From assembly GCA_963666865.1 (NCBI GenBank), contig OY763072.1, positions 1,240,001 through 1,304,000 of the forward strand: 64,000 nucleotides of DNA. Direction: 5' to 3'. The translations under genes and the position numbers were made by a program. Numbering within the stretch: position 1 is the first letter of the stretch; every line of letters begins with the position of its first letter. The notes below the pieces were generated by a model that was not told the origin of the DNA, made no database searches, and saw only the letters and a list, made by a program, of their open reading frames with translations. Positions 27,610-35,226 of this stretch are shown here, one piece after another. This DNA comes from Bin87 sp963666865. GTDB lineage: Bacteria; Chloroflexota; Dehalococcoidia; Lucifugimonadales; UBA3495.

Positions 27610-28854
27610 ATGAGCGATGTGAGCGACAACGGAACCCGGCCTACCCCGGCGATCCCCAGCGTGTACAGCGACGACGGCGTAACGATAATCGGCATGATTG
27701 GCGTGGTTCGGGAGGCGGAGGCCAACCGGGGCGCGACCCTCAGCCTTTTTGGCGGCGGCATCAACCCCGGCGCTGAGTTGCCTGCCGGGGTTGACCCGGA
27801 TTACATCCTGGATTTCGCGCGCACCCACGAGGGCGCTGGGTTTGACATGGTGCTGACCGGCTATTCGTCGTCCACTCCCGACGGGTTTGAGGTGGCCGGC
27901 TACGCCGCCGCCCATACCAAACGGCTGGGCTACCTGATTGCCCACCGGCCCGGTTTCGTCGCCCCCACGCTGGCCGCCCGCAAGGCCGCCACCCTGGACC
28001 AGCTCACCAAAGGACGCATCGCTCTGCACATCATCACCGGCGGCAACGACGTGGAACAGCGGCAGGACGGCGACTGGCTGGATCATGACAGCCGCTACCG
28101 CCGCACCGATGAATACCTCGACGTGATACGCCGCATCTGGACCGAGACCGAACCCTTCGACCACGAGGGCGAGTTCTACCATCTGCAGGATGCCTACAGC
28201 CAGGCCCGCTGCCGGCAACAGCCCCACGTCCCGCTGTTCTTCGGCGGAGCATCGGAAATGGCGCTGGATGTGGCCAGCAAGCGGGCGGATCTGTTCGCGC
28301 TGTGGGGCGAACCCCGGGCTTCAATTGCCCAGCGCATTGCCGACGTGCGCGTCCGGGTTGCCGCCGCCGGCCGGGACCCGGACGAAATGCGCTTCAGCCT
28401 GTCGGCCCGTCCCATCCTGGGCGACACCGAAGGCGAAGCGTGGGAGAGAGCCGAGGGCATCCTGGCTCGCGTGAGGCAGGCCACCGCCGGCCGTATCACG
28501 CCCGGCGTTCCCACGCGTCCCCAGTCCGAGGGAGCGTGGCGCCTGCTGCGTTTCGCCGCTGAGGGCAACATCCACGACGAGCGGCTGTGGATGCCCATTG
28601 CCGCCGCCAGCGGGGCCTCGGGCAGCACCACCTGCCTGGTGGGTACGCCGCAACAGGTGGCCGATTCGCTCCTGGCCTACTACGACCTGGGCTGCTCGGC
28701 GTTCATCATCCGGGGCTTCGACCCGCTGGCCGACGCCGCGGAGTACGGGCGGGAGCTGATACCACTGGTGCGAGAGGGAGTGGTGGCTCGGCGCGTCAAC
28801 CGCCGGATGGCGCTCCAGGATAACCCCATGCCGGAGCAGAACGATTATGCTTGA
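27610..28854 (+). CDS. LLM-class flavin-dependent oxidoreductase, alkanesulfonate monooxygenase-like
   Basis: About 414 residues of the bacterial luciferase-like fold, closest by pattern to SsuD-type FMNH2-dependent monooxygenases. Supporting segments are FARTHEGAGFDMVLTGYSS, RLGYLIAHRPGFVAPTLAARKAATLDQLTKGRIALHIITGG, RYRRTDEYLDVIRRIW, VPLFFGGASEMALDVA and CLVGTPQQVADSLLAYYDLG. It probably oxidises a sulfonate or similar organic substrate with reduced FMN. The ATG is preceded by CAGGGAGAAT. The open frame extends back to 27211 through the RNA gene, but that part is not protein-like. Such monooxygenases are expanded in SAR202-type Chloroflexota. Confidence 0.9.
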   Translation: MSDVSDNGTRPTPAIPSVYSDDGVTIIGMIGVVREAEANRGATLSLFGGGINPGAELPAGVDPDYILDFARTHEGAGFDMVLTGYSSSTPDGFEVAGYAAAHTKRLGYLIAHRPGFVAPTLAARKAATLDQLTKGRIALHIITGGNDVEQRQDGDWLDHDSRYRRTDEYLDVIRRIWTETEPFDHEGEFYHLQDAYSQARCRQQPHVPLFFGGASEMALDVASKRADLFALWGEPRASIAQRIADVRVRVAAAGRDPDEMRFSLSARPILGDTEGEAWERAEGILARVRQATAGRITPGVPTRPQSEGAWRLLRFAAEGNIHDERLWMPIAAASGASGSTTCLVGTPQQVADSLLAYYDLGCSAFIIRGFDPLADAAEYGRELIPLVREGVVARRVNRRMALQDNPMPEQNDYA

Positions 28855-29416
28855 CTTCCCCACCCGACCAACTGCCCGGGACGTGGTGGAATTGCTGTGG
28901 TTGCCCCTAATCATCGGCGTGGCAACCGCCGTCGCAACCTGGCTAATCTGGTACTATACGAGCGTACCATGCGCGCCGGAGGCGGCGGCAAAGCACATGT
29001 GCAACCCGACGCCGGCGGCCCGGTATATTAACCTAGAAATCTGGTCCAAGTGTGTAACCCTGTCGCTGCTTACCGGCGGCCTCGGAGGAGGAGGTTTGGA
29101 CATCATGGTATTCAGCAGAGAACGGGCCGGCCGTATCGCCGCCGAAATGGTGATTGAGGAGGAGCGCAAACGCTTTGCCGAAGAGCGCAAACGTCTTGAG
29201 GAAGAACGCGTTGCCGACCGCAAACGTCTTGAGGAAGAACAGAGCCGCCTGATGCAAGTGATTGAGTCGCAGAATGCGCTGCTCCAGCAGCAGGCGTCGG
29301 AGACCCACCGCTACAACATGGACAGCCAGCAAGCAATTCTAGGCGCCCTGACAGCTTTGACCGCCGAACTCACGGAACTGCGCCGCCAGCGCAACGGCGG
29401 AAACGGCCGCCAATAA
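28847..29416 (+). CDS. Membrane-anchored coiled-coil protein, hypothetical
   Basis: A 189-residue protein. A hydrophobic N-terminal segment (about residues 14-35, VVELLWLPLIIGVATAVATWLIWYY) and a second weaker one (near 62-80) are followed by a long charged coiled coil from about residue 95. There, short DNA repeats encode variations of RKRLEEER. A Gln-rich stretch and a leucine-rich tail follow. I do not recognise the family. It overlaps the end of the LLM gene by eight bases and is followed after 15 bases by the aminotransferase, so it is in the same operon. Confidence 0.65.
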   Translation: MLDFPTRPTARDVVELLWLPLIIGVATAVATWLIWYYTSVPCAPEAAAKHMCNPTPAARYINLEIWSKCVTLSLLTGGLGGGGLDIMVFSRERAGRIAAEMVIEEERKRFAEERKRLEEERVADRKRLEEEQSRLMQVIESQNALLQQQASETHRYNMDSQQAILGALTALTAELTELRRQRNGGNGRQ

Positions 29417-29431
29417 CCCGGAGATACTCCA

Positions 29432-30643
29432 ATGGTAGATTACGCAGCCCTGTTCTCCCGCACCCTGCCCCGAGCGGTGGCGACGCCGGAAGGGGCCAAT
29501 GTGCCGGTGAAGTACATCTTTTCCGTTACCAACGCCGTGCCGGAGGTCATCGACTCCGACGAATATCTCACTGCCATCCGCGCTGGGCTGGACGCTGGCG
29601 GGCCCAACTCGTTGGCCGCGTACCCGCCGGCCGGCGGCCATGTAGGTCTGCGCGAACTGGTAGCCCAACGCCTTGCCAACAACCGGGGTTTCAACGCCTC
29701 TGCCGACGATGTTTTCATCTCCGACGGCGCCGGCGGGGCCATCACCATCCTGCTGGAGTCCTTCATCAACCCTGGTGACCCGGTGCTGGTGGAGGAGTTC
29801 ACCTATATGGGTAGCCTGCGGATGATGCTGGAACGGGGCGCCGAGCCGATCCACGTACCCAGCGATGAGGACGGGATGCTGCCCGACGCGCTGGAGGACG
29901 GCCTGGCTTCGCTGGAACGGGCCGGCCGGCGGGCCAAGTTCGTATGGACCATTCCGGTGTACCAGAATCCCCTGGGCTTCAGCGTTTCCGAGGGACGGAA
30001 ACGCGCCCTGCTGGACGTTGCCCAACGGCATGGCGTGCCCATCCTGGAAAACGAGTCCTACGCTGACTTCCGCATTGACGGCGAACCGTTGCCGACGGCC
30101 TTCTCCGGCCTGAGCGATCAGGGCGACGTGATATACGTATCTTCATTCACCAAGCTGCTGGGCTGCGGTTTGCGCGTGGGTTTCGGCGTGCTGCCGCCGG
30201 GGGTCAAAGAGGCGTTGCCGCAGGTCAACTCCGAGAACCTGCCGCGGCGCGGAGTGAGCCACCTGGCGACCATGATGGTGTACGAATACATGCGCAAGCA
30301 CGAGGCCGAGCATATTGAGGCCGTCAGGCAGGCGCTGCTGGTACGCCGCGACGCCATGCTGGATGCCCTGGAGCAGAACTTCCCGTCCTTCTGCGACTGG
30401 ACCCACCCCACGGGCGGTATGTTGGTATTCGTCCGCCTGCCCGAGGGCGCCGATACCTGGGCCACGTTGCAGAAAGCGGTCCAACGAGATGTGAAGTACA
30501 ATCCGGGCGGCGTATTCCGCGCCGACCGGCAGCGCAATAACTATTTCCGTCTTACCTACAGCCATAACTCGCCCGATGAGATCCGGGAAGGCGTTGGCCG
30601 CTTGGCCGAGCTGTTCCGGGAGGAAGGTTACTTCGAGGGCTAA
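29432..30643 (+). CDS. PLP-dependent aminotransferase, class I/II fold
   Basis: A 403-residue fold-type I aminotransferase. Recognisable parts are YPPAGGHVGLRELVAQRLANNRG, ISDGAGGAITILLESFINPGD, WTIPVYQNPLGFS (Asn/Pro/Tyr contacts to PLP), the Schiff-base lysine in YVSSFTKLLGCGLRVGF, and the substrate-carboxylate Arg in FRADRQRNNYFRLTYSH. The pattern resembles the 2-aminoadipate/aromatic aminotransferase group without the MocR DNA-binding domain. It lies in an operon with the LLM enzyme and the coiled-coil protein. The exact amino acid substrate cannot be read from the sequence. Confidence 0.9.
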   Translation: MVDYAALFSRTLPRAVATPEGANVPVKYIFSVTNAVPEVIDSDEYLTAIRAGLDAGGPNSLAAYPPAGGHVGLRELVAQRLANNRGFNASADDVFISDGAGGAITILLESFINPGDPVLVEEFTYMGSLRMMLERGAEPIHVPSDEDGMLPDALEDGLASLERAGRRAKFVWTIPVYQNPLGFSVSEGRKRALLDVAQRHGVPILENESYADFRIDGEPLPTAFSGLSDQGDVIYVSSFTKLLGCGLRVGFGVLPPGVKEALPQVNSENLPRRGVSHLATMMVYEYMRKHEAEHIEAVRQALLVRRDAMLDALEQNFPSFCDWTHPTGGMLVFVRLPEGADTWATLQKAVQRDVKYNPGGVFRADRQRNNYFRLTYSHNSPDEIREGVGRLAELFREEGYFEG

Positions 30644-30685
30644 CCTTTAGCAGCGTTACACGCTTGCTGGGGAAAAGGGGATTTA

Positions 30686-30717
30686 ACGCAAAGACGCAGA
30701 GACGCGAAGGCGCAAAG
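30686..30717 (+). repeat. Octamer tandem array (ACGCAAAG-type) upstream of formate dehydrogenase
   Basis: Four imperfect eight-base units: ACGCAAAG, ACGCAGAG, ACGCGAAG, GCGCAAAG. They occupy the 105-base gap between the aminotransferase and formate dehydrogenase genes. Arrays of this kind recur in several bacterial phyla without an agreed function. Confidence 0.8.
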
Positions 30718-30748
30718 AAGAACAAGAGTAGGGTGGGGGTAAACCATT

Positions 30749-33544
30749 ATGACCGTCGCCAGCCGTGCTGTTACCTTGACCGTTGATGGGGTCCCCGTTT
30801 CCGTGCCTGCCGGCGCGTCGGCGCTGGACGCCGTAAATGCCGCCGGCGTTCCGCTGTCGCAGCTATGCAAGGATGGCGATATGCCGCCCATCGGGGCCTG
30901 CCGCACCTGCCTGGTGCAGATCGACGGCATTCGCGGGTTTCCAGCGTCGTGCTCCACGCCAGCCAGCGATGGGATGGTGATCCATACCAACACGGAGGAC
31001 GTGCGGCGCATCCGTTCCGGAGTAATCCAGCTGACGCTGGGGATGGTGAGGGGCGAGCAGAGTAGGGGCGACCGGCCGGTCGCCCCTACTGGCTATGCCC
31101 TGCTGTCCGATGCTGCATCGCGGCACGGCATATCCGAGACCCGTTGGCAATCGCGGGCCCGGCCGGCTGCCGACACCTCAAATCCGGTGTTCAACCTGGC
31201 GATGGATGCCTGTATTCTGTGCGCCCGTTGCGTCAATGCCTGCCAGTCCAGCCATCAGTTCATCGGCGCCATAGACGTTCTAGGCGCGGGGGAGAATGCG
31301 CGCATCGCCACCGCTGGAGACAAGCCTTTGGCGGAAAGCATCTGCACCACTTGTGGCCAGTGCCTTAGTGTCTGTCCTACCGGGGCCATCAGCGTCAAGC
31401 AGCCGCCAGCCGCTGCTACCCACACGGTCAGCACCACCTGCCCCTATTGCGGTGTGGGCTGCGGGATCCGACTGGAGGTGGACGACGCCACTAATCGCAT
31501 CGTAGCTTCTCACGATAATCCCGATAACCTGTCCAGCGTGGGGATGCTGTGCGTCAAAGGCCGGTTCGGGTACACCTTCGTCCAGCACGACGACCGCATC
31601 AAGACGCCGCTGATCCGCGACGGGGAGCGGCATACCGGTCATTTTCGTGAAGCAACGTGGGATGAAGCGCTGGATCTGGTCGCGTCCCGCCTGGCCGAGT
31701 ATCGGGGCAATGCCTTTGGCACGCTCTGCTCGGCCAAGGCCACCAATGAGGATGGCTATGTGCAGCAGAAGTTCGCCCGATTAGTAATGGGCAGCAACAA
31801 CATTGACCACTGCACCCGCCTCTGCCACGCGCCGTCGGTTGAAGCGATGCTGACCTCGCTGGGCAGCGGCGCGACGAGCAACTCGTACACTGACTACGAA
31901 GACGCCGGCTGCCTGGTGGTGATCGGTTGTGATCCCACGTCCAACCATCCGGTGGCCGCCTCGCGGATGCGCCGCGCCGTGGTTGAGCGCGGCGCCAAAC
32001 TCATCGTCGTCAATCCTCGTCGCATCGATATGTGCGACTACGCCGACCTGTGGCTGCGTCCTTATCCGGGCACCGACGTGGCGCTGATGAACGCGCTGGC
32101 CCACGTCATCGTCACGGAAACCTTGGCCGATGCGGACTTTGTGAACAACCGCACCGAGGGTTACGACGAATGGCGCGCCATCGTTGACCAGTACACTCCC
32201 GAGCGCGCCGCCACCATCACCGGCGTTGCTGCTGACGACATCCGCGCCGCCGCCCGCGTTTTCGCACGTCCGCCGGCGCCGAAAGGCGACAATTCGGGCC
32301 GGGGTTACGGCGGCGCCTGCCTCATCTGGGGCATGGGCATCACCCAGCATACCAACGGAACTCCCAACGTCCACAGCCTGCTCAATCTGGCATTGGTGTC
32401 CGGCCAGTTGGGACGGCCCGGCTCCGGTGTCTCGCCGCTGCGCGGCCAGAACAACGTGCAGGGCTGCGGCGACGCCGGATGTTTGCCCAACTCCCTGCCT
32501 GGATACCAAGGTTTGCGCGCGGACACCGTGGCAAAGTTCAGCGCGGCCTGGAACGCTGACGGCGCGCTGCCTCGGGTGGCGGGCGAGGTCGTGACCGATA
32601 TGGTGGATTCCATTGGCCAGCCCGACGGCGTGCGCGCCATGTACATCACCGGCGAGAATCCGCTGTTGAGCGAACCGGACCTGAACCGAGCCGACGAGCT
32701 GTTCCGGCGCCTCGATTTCCTGGTAGTGCAGGACATCTTTATCCATGCCACGGCCCAGTTGGCCGACGTGATACTGCCGGCCGCCAGTTTCGCCGAGAAG
32801 GACGGCACCTTCACCAACAGCGAGCGTCGCGTCCAGCGGGTACGGCAGGCCATCCCGCCGGTGGGCAGCAGCCGGCCCGACTGGGATATTGTGTGTGACC
32901 TGGCCCGCCGGATGTGCCGCCGGTTGGGGCTGCCCTGGGAAAGCCAGTTCGCCTATCAGCATCCGTCGGAGATTTTTGACGAGATGGCGGGCTTGACGCC
33001 CATCATATCCGGCATCTCTTACCAACGGCTGGACGCTGAGGGAGGCATCCAGTGGCCCTGCCCGTCGCCGGAGCATCCCGGCACCACCTACCTCTACGCT
33101 GACGATTTTCCCCGCGGCGACCGAGCCAGATTCGTCGGTTATGAACAGGGGCCGATAGCGGCGGAAACACCATCAGAGCGGTTCCCACTGGTGCTCAACA
33201 CCGGCCGCGTCCTGTACCATTGGCACGGCGGCACCATCACCCGGCGGGTGGACAGCCTGGTGGCCCGGGCGCCCACGCTGGAAGTGTCAATCAACCCCGC
33301 CGACGGCGAACGCTACGGCTTGCGGGACGGCTACAACGTGCGGGTGCGCTCCCGCCGCGGCGAACTGACCGGCGTGGCCCGCTACACTTACCGGATGCGG
33401 ACCGGCGAGGTATTCATACCCTTCTACCGCCTCAGCGAAACCACCTCGGCGGCCAACTTCCTCACCAACGCCGTCTATGACCCGGACTCGCGGATACCGG
33501 AATACAAGGTTTGCGCCGTGCGGGTGGAGCCGGGCGATCAATAG
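30749..33544 (+). CDS. Formate dehydrogenase alpha subunit, cysteine form, molybdopterin and Fe-S
   Basis: A 931-residue Mo/W-bis-MGD enzyme of the FdhF/NuoG-like type. An N-terminal [2Fe-2S] ferredoxin domain has CKDGDMPPIGACRTC. Two [4Fe-4S] motifs follow (CILCARCVNACQSS and CTTCGQCLSVCPTG), then the catalytic-domain [4Fe-4S] motif CPYCGVGCGI. The active-site residue is Cys359 in TRLCHAPSV, at the place of selenocysteine in E. coli FDH-H. The C-terminal MGD-binding domain includes NTGRVLYHWHGG. The enzyme oxidises formate to CO2. Residues around SRGDRPVAPTG, between the first and second Fe-S domains, come from an inserted GC-core palindrome. No FdhD or diaphorase subunits lie nearby. Confidence 0.93.
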   Translation: MTVASRAVTLTVDGVPVSVPAGASALDAVNAAGVPLSQLCKDGDMPPIGACRTCLVQIDGIRGFPASCSTPASDGMVIHTNTEDVRRIRSGVIQLTLGMVRGEQSRGDRPVAPTGYALLSDAASRHGISETRWQSRARPAADTSNPVFNLAMDACILCARCVNACQSSHQFIGAIDVLGAGENARIATAGDKPLAESICTTCGQCLSVCPTGAISVKQPPAAATHTVSTTCPYCGVGCGIRLEVDDATNRIVASHDNPDNLSSVGMLCVKGRFGYTFVQHDDRIKTPLIRDGERHTGHFREATWDEALDLVASRLAEYRGNAFGTLCSAKATNEDGYVQQKFARLVMGSNNIDHCTRLCHAPSVEAMLTSLGSGATSNSYTDYEDAGCLVVIGCDPTSNHPVAASRMRRAVVERGAKLIVVNPRRIDMCDYADLWLRPYPGTDVALMNALAHVIVTETLADADFVNNRTEGYDEWRAIVDQYTPERAATITGVAADDIRAAARVFARPPAPKGDNSGRGYGGACLIWGMGITQHTNGTPNVHSLLNLALVSGQLGRPGSGVSPLRGQNNVQGCGDAGCLPNSLPGYQGLRADTVAKFSAAWNADGALPRVAGEVVTDMVDSIGQPDGVRAMYITGENPLLSEPDLNRADELFRRLDFLVVQDIFIHATAQLADVILPAASFAEKDGTFTNSERRVQRVRQAIPPVGSSRPDWDIVCDLARRMCRRLGLPWESQFAYQHPSEIFDEMAGLTPIISGISYQRLDAEGGIQWPCPSPEHPGTTYLYADDFPRGDRARFVGYEQGPIAAETPSERFPLVLNTGRVLYHWHGGTITRRVDSLVARAPTLEVSINPADGERYGLRDGYNVRVRSRRGELTGVARYTYRMRTGEVFIPFYRLSETTSAANFLTNAVYDPDSRIPEYKVCAVRVEPGDQ
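31062..31089. repeat. 28-bp palindromic repeat, GC-core type, inside a coding sequence
   Basis: A perfect copy of the GC-core palindrome located inside the formate dehydrogenase gene and read through in frame as SRGDRPVAPT. It falls in the linker after the N-terminal [2Fe-2S] domain and before CILCARC, so the insertion appears tolerated. Confidence 0.95.
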
Positions 33545-33550
33545 TCACAC

Positions 33551-33658
33551 CGTCGTTCCTGCGAAAGCAGGAACCCGGAAAAACCTCTGCAACAGGAACG
33601 TTGACCGGATTTTATCCGCCTTCGGCGGACTGGATTCCCGCTTTCGCGGGAATGACGG
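33551..33658. repeat. Compound inverted-repeat element (CGTCATTCC-type), about 108 bp
   Basis: Two hairpins, CGTTCCTGCGAAAGCAGGAAC and a longer GGATTCCCGCTTTCGCGGGAATGACGG-type unit, face each other with unrelated sequence between, so the whole element is a long imperfect inverted repeat. It begins six bases after the formate dehydrogenase stop. Relatives are at 39370, 58951, 60465 and 62878. Confidence 0.85.
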
Positions 33659-33694
33659 AGGGTGTCCGGGAACGACGGCACCCGTCAGCACACT

Positions 33695-34132
33695 CTAGTA
33701 GTGGCGCAGCTCCACCACGTTGTCGTCGGGGTCGTAGATGTAAAGGGAAATCCCATCGCCGTGGGAACCCCAGCGCTTGCCCGGGCCGGCCTGGATCTCA
33801 ACTCCAATGTCCTCGAAGTGAGCCTTCAGCTCCTCCATGTCGGTGTAGTCGATAACCATGCAGAAGTGGTCCTGGTTGCGGACATCATCCCGGCCTTCCG
33901 GAATATCATCGGAGGCGAAGAAGTCGATGATGGTGTCGGCATTCAGGCGCGCCGAGGGGAAGCGAACTTCGCCGGCCCGCCACTGCTCCACGCGCTCCGC
34001 CTGCATTCCCAGCACTTCGGTGTAGAAGCGCAGGGAACGCTCCACATCCTTGGTGCGCAGGACGATATGGTCCATCTCGGTAATCTTCACCAGGGGTTTG
34101 GTCACAGCCTCAAACTTGGTCGCGGTAGCCAT
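33695..34132 (-). CDS. VOC superfamily (glyoxalase/dioxygenase-like) protein
   Basis: A 145-residue single-domain VOC protein. It reads EMDHIVLRTKDVERSLRFYTEVLGMQAERV at the start, then DHFCMVIDYTDMEELKAHFEDIGVEI, and ISLYIYDPDDNVVELRHY at the end, the pattern of a divalent-metal-binding beta-alpha-beta-beta-beta fold. Metal ligands His and Glu are visible (DHIVL, DHFCM, VVELR). Members include glyoxalases, fosfomycin-type resistance proteins and extradiol dioxygenases; which one cannot be told. It is followed on the same strand by no obvious operon partner. Confidence 0.85.
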   Translation of the reverse strand: MATATKFEAVTKPLVKITEMDHIVLRTKDVERSLRFYTEVLGMQAERVEQWRAGEVRFPSARLNADTIIDFFASDDIPEGRDDVRNQDHFCMVIDYTDMEELKAHFEDIGVEIQAGPGKRWGSHGDGISLYIYDPDDNVVELRHY

Positions 34133-34210
34133 GTCGTCCTCCAGAAGTTTGCGATGCGGGGTTAATACTGTCTCGCGTTGACGGCATTATATGGGTCGTC
34201 CGTTGGGTTG

Positions 34211-34705
34211 TCATCCGCCGTCGGCCAGCCGCCTTCGCTCCCGGCTTTCAATGAAGTGCACCGCCTCGTCCGGGCTGATGCGCCCTACCGGGCCGCTGGC
34301 GTACATTGCGCCCAGCACGGTGCCGCCGCGTCCCAGCAGGAACTCGGTGGGCTGGATGTAACCGCCCCGGTCGTCAGACCACCAGGAGCCCAGCCGGTCG
34401 GCGTCTTCGCGGGTAACGCCGTAGGCCATGGGGAAGGTCACGCCGGATTTGGTCGCCATCTCCTGCACCACTTCCTTGGGCTCAACGCTGGCGCCGACGA
34501 TGGCGACGCCCATTTCGGCCAGGGCTTCCTGATCCTTTTGCCACGCGGCCAACTGCCGCGAGCAGTAGGGTCACCACACCCCCCGGTAGAACAGCACCGC
34601 CAAATAGCGGGAGGACATATCCCCCGGCAGCTCTAACTTCCCACCGTCGATGAGGTTCATGGTGAGACCGGGCAAGCGGTCGCCCTGCTGCAATTTTTCG
34701 CCCAT
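34211..34705 (-). CDS. Peroxiredoxin-like thioredoxin-fold selenoprotein (UGA = Sec45)
   Basis: The frame from ATG 34705 (with AAAGGA upstream) encodes GEKLQQGDRLPGLTMNL and AVLFYRGVW, meets TGA at 34573-34571, and continues as PYCSRQLAAWQKDQEALAEMGV to the end of a normal AhpC/TSA-like domain (164 residues in total). The canonical motif is WCPYCxxQL, so the UGA falls exactly on the first redox cysteine, giving W-U-P-Y-C with Sec45 and Cys48. A hairpin with a five-base loop begins about ten bases after the UGA, as expected for a bacterial SECIS. It probably reduces peroxides or disulfides. Without Sec insertion the protein would end at residue 44. The selenium genes are not in this window. 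Confidence 0.78.
34544..34560 (-). promoter_or_regulatory. SECIS-like hairpin after the peroxiredoxin UGA
   Basis: In RNA of the minus strand, CGCGGC pairs with GCCGCG around the loop AGUUG. The loop starts 17 nucleotides after the UGA. A G early in a small apical loop at this distance is typical of bacterial SECIS elements. Confidence 0.55.
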
Positions 34706-34729
34706 AACTGTGCTTCCTTTATGTGGTGG

Positions 34730-35224
34730 TCAGATTTGCGGACGGTCCGGCCAGAAGAGTTCGTAGAGGAGTTCCGAGAGTTCTTCGCAAAGCGCGAGAC
34801 CGTTCGCAACTTCCTGATCCGTTTCTTCATCCTCATAAAAATTGCCGTGCAGCGCACGCGCACGGCTGAAACCGTTGTCGATCAATGCCTGCGTTTGCAC
34901 GTCTCCCGAATTTCCCACTAACCCGCCCAACTCCCTGACCACTGCCCAGATGGAACGATGGGCGTGAATGGTGCCGCCGTGCTGGGCGCTCACCGCTTTT
35001 ACGGTTTCCGCGACCATGCCCCATGCTTTGTTGGATGCTTGGGGCAAATCGCCATCCTCCCGCAGATGCTTCCATGCGCTAGCCCGGAAATCCCAACTCA
35101 GCTGCGCGTACTTCTCAGGCGTCCGTCCAGCGTCATCAGGCCGCGCCAGGTCCCGAGCAGCAGCCAGACCGCGGGCCACAGCGGCGGCGATGTCGCCGTC
35201 AGCGAATGTCATCGGGGTTGACAT
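34730..35224 (-). CDS. PaREP1/HEPN-like small helical protein
   Basis: A 164-residue, all-helical protein with the pattern of PaREP1-type HEPN relatives: HLREDGDLPQASNKAWGMVAETVKAVSAQHG in the first helical pair and ALIDNGFSRARALHGNFYED later. Proteins of this superfamily often bind nucleotides or RNA, and some are toxins. This one lacks an obvious RxxxxH RNase motif. Its ATG is two bases after the stop of the LLM enzyme gene, so it is probably co-transcribed with it. A second relative is encoded at 62485-62868. Confidence 0.65.
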   Translation of the reverse strand: MSTPMTFADGDIAAAVARGLAAARDLARPDDAGRTPEKYAQLSWDFRASAWKHLREDGDLPQASNKAWGMVAETVKAVSAQHGGTIHAHRSIWAVVRELGGLVGNSGDVQTQALIDNGFSRARALHGNFYEDEETDQEVANGLALCEELSELLYELFWPDRPQI

Positions 35225-35226
35225 GG

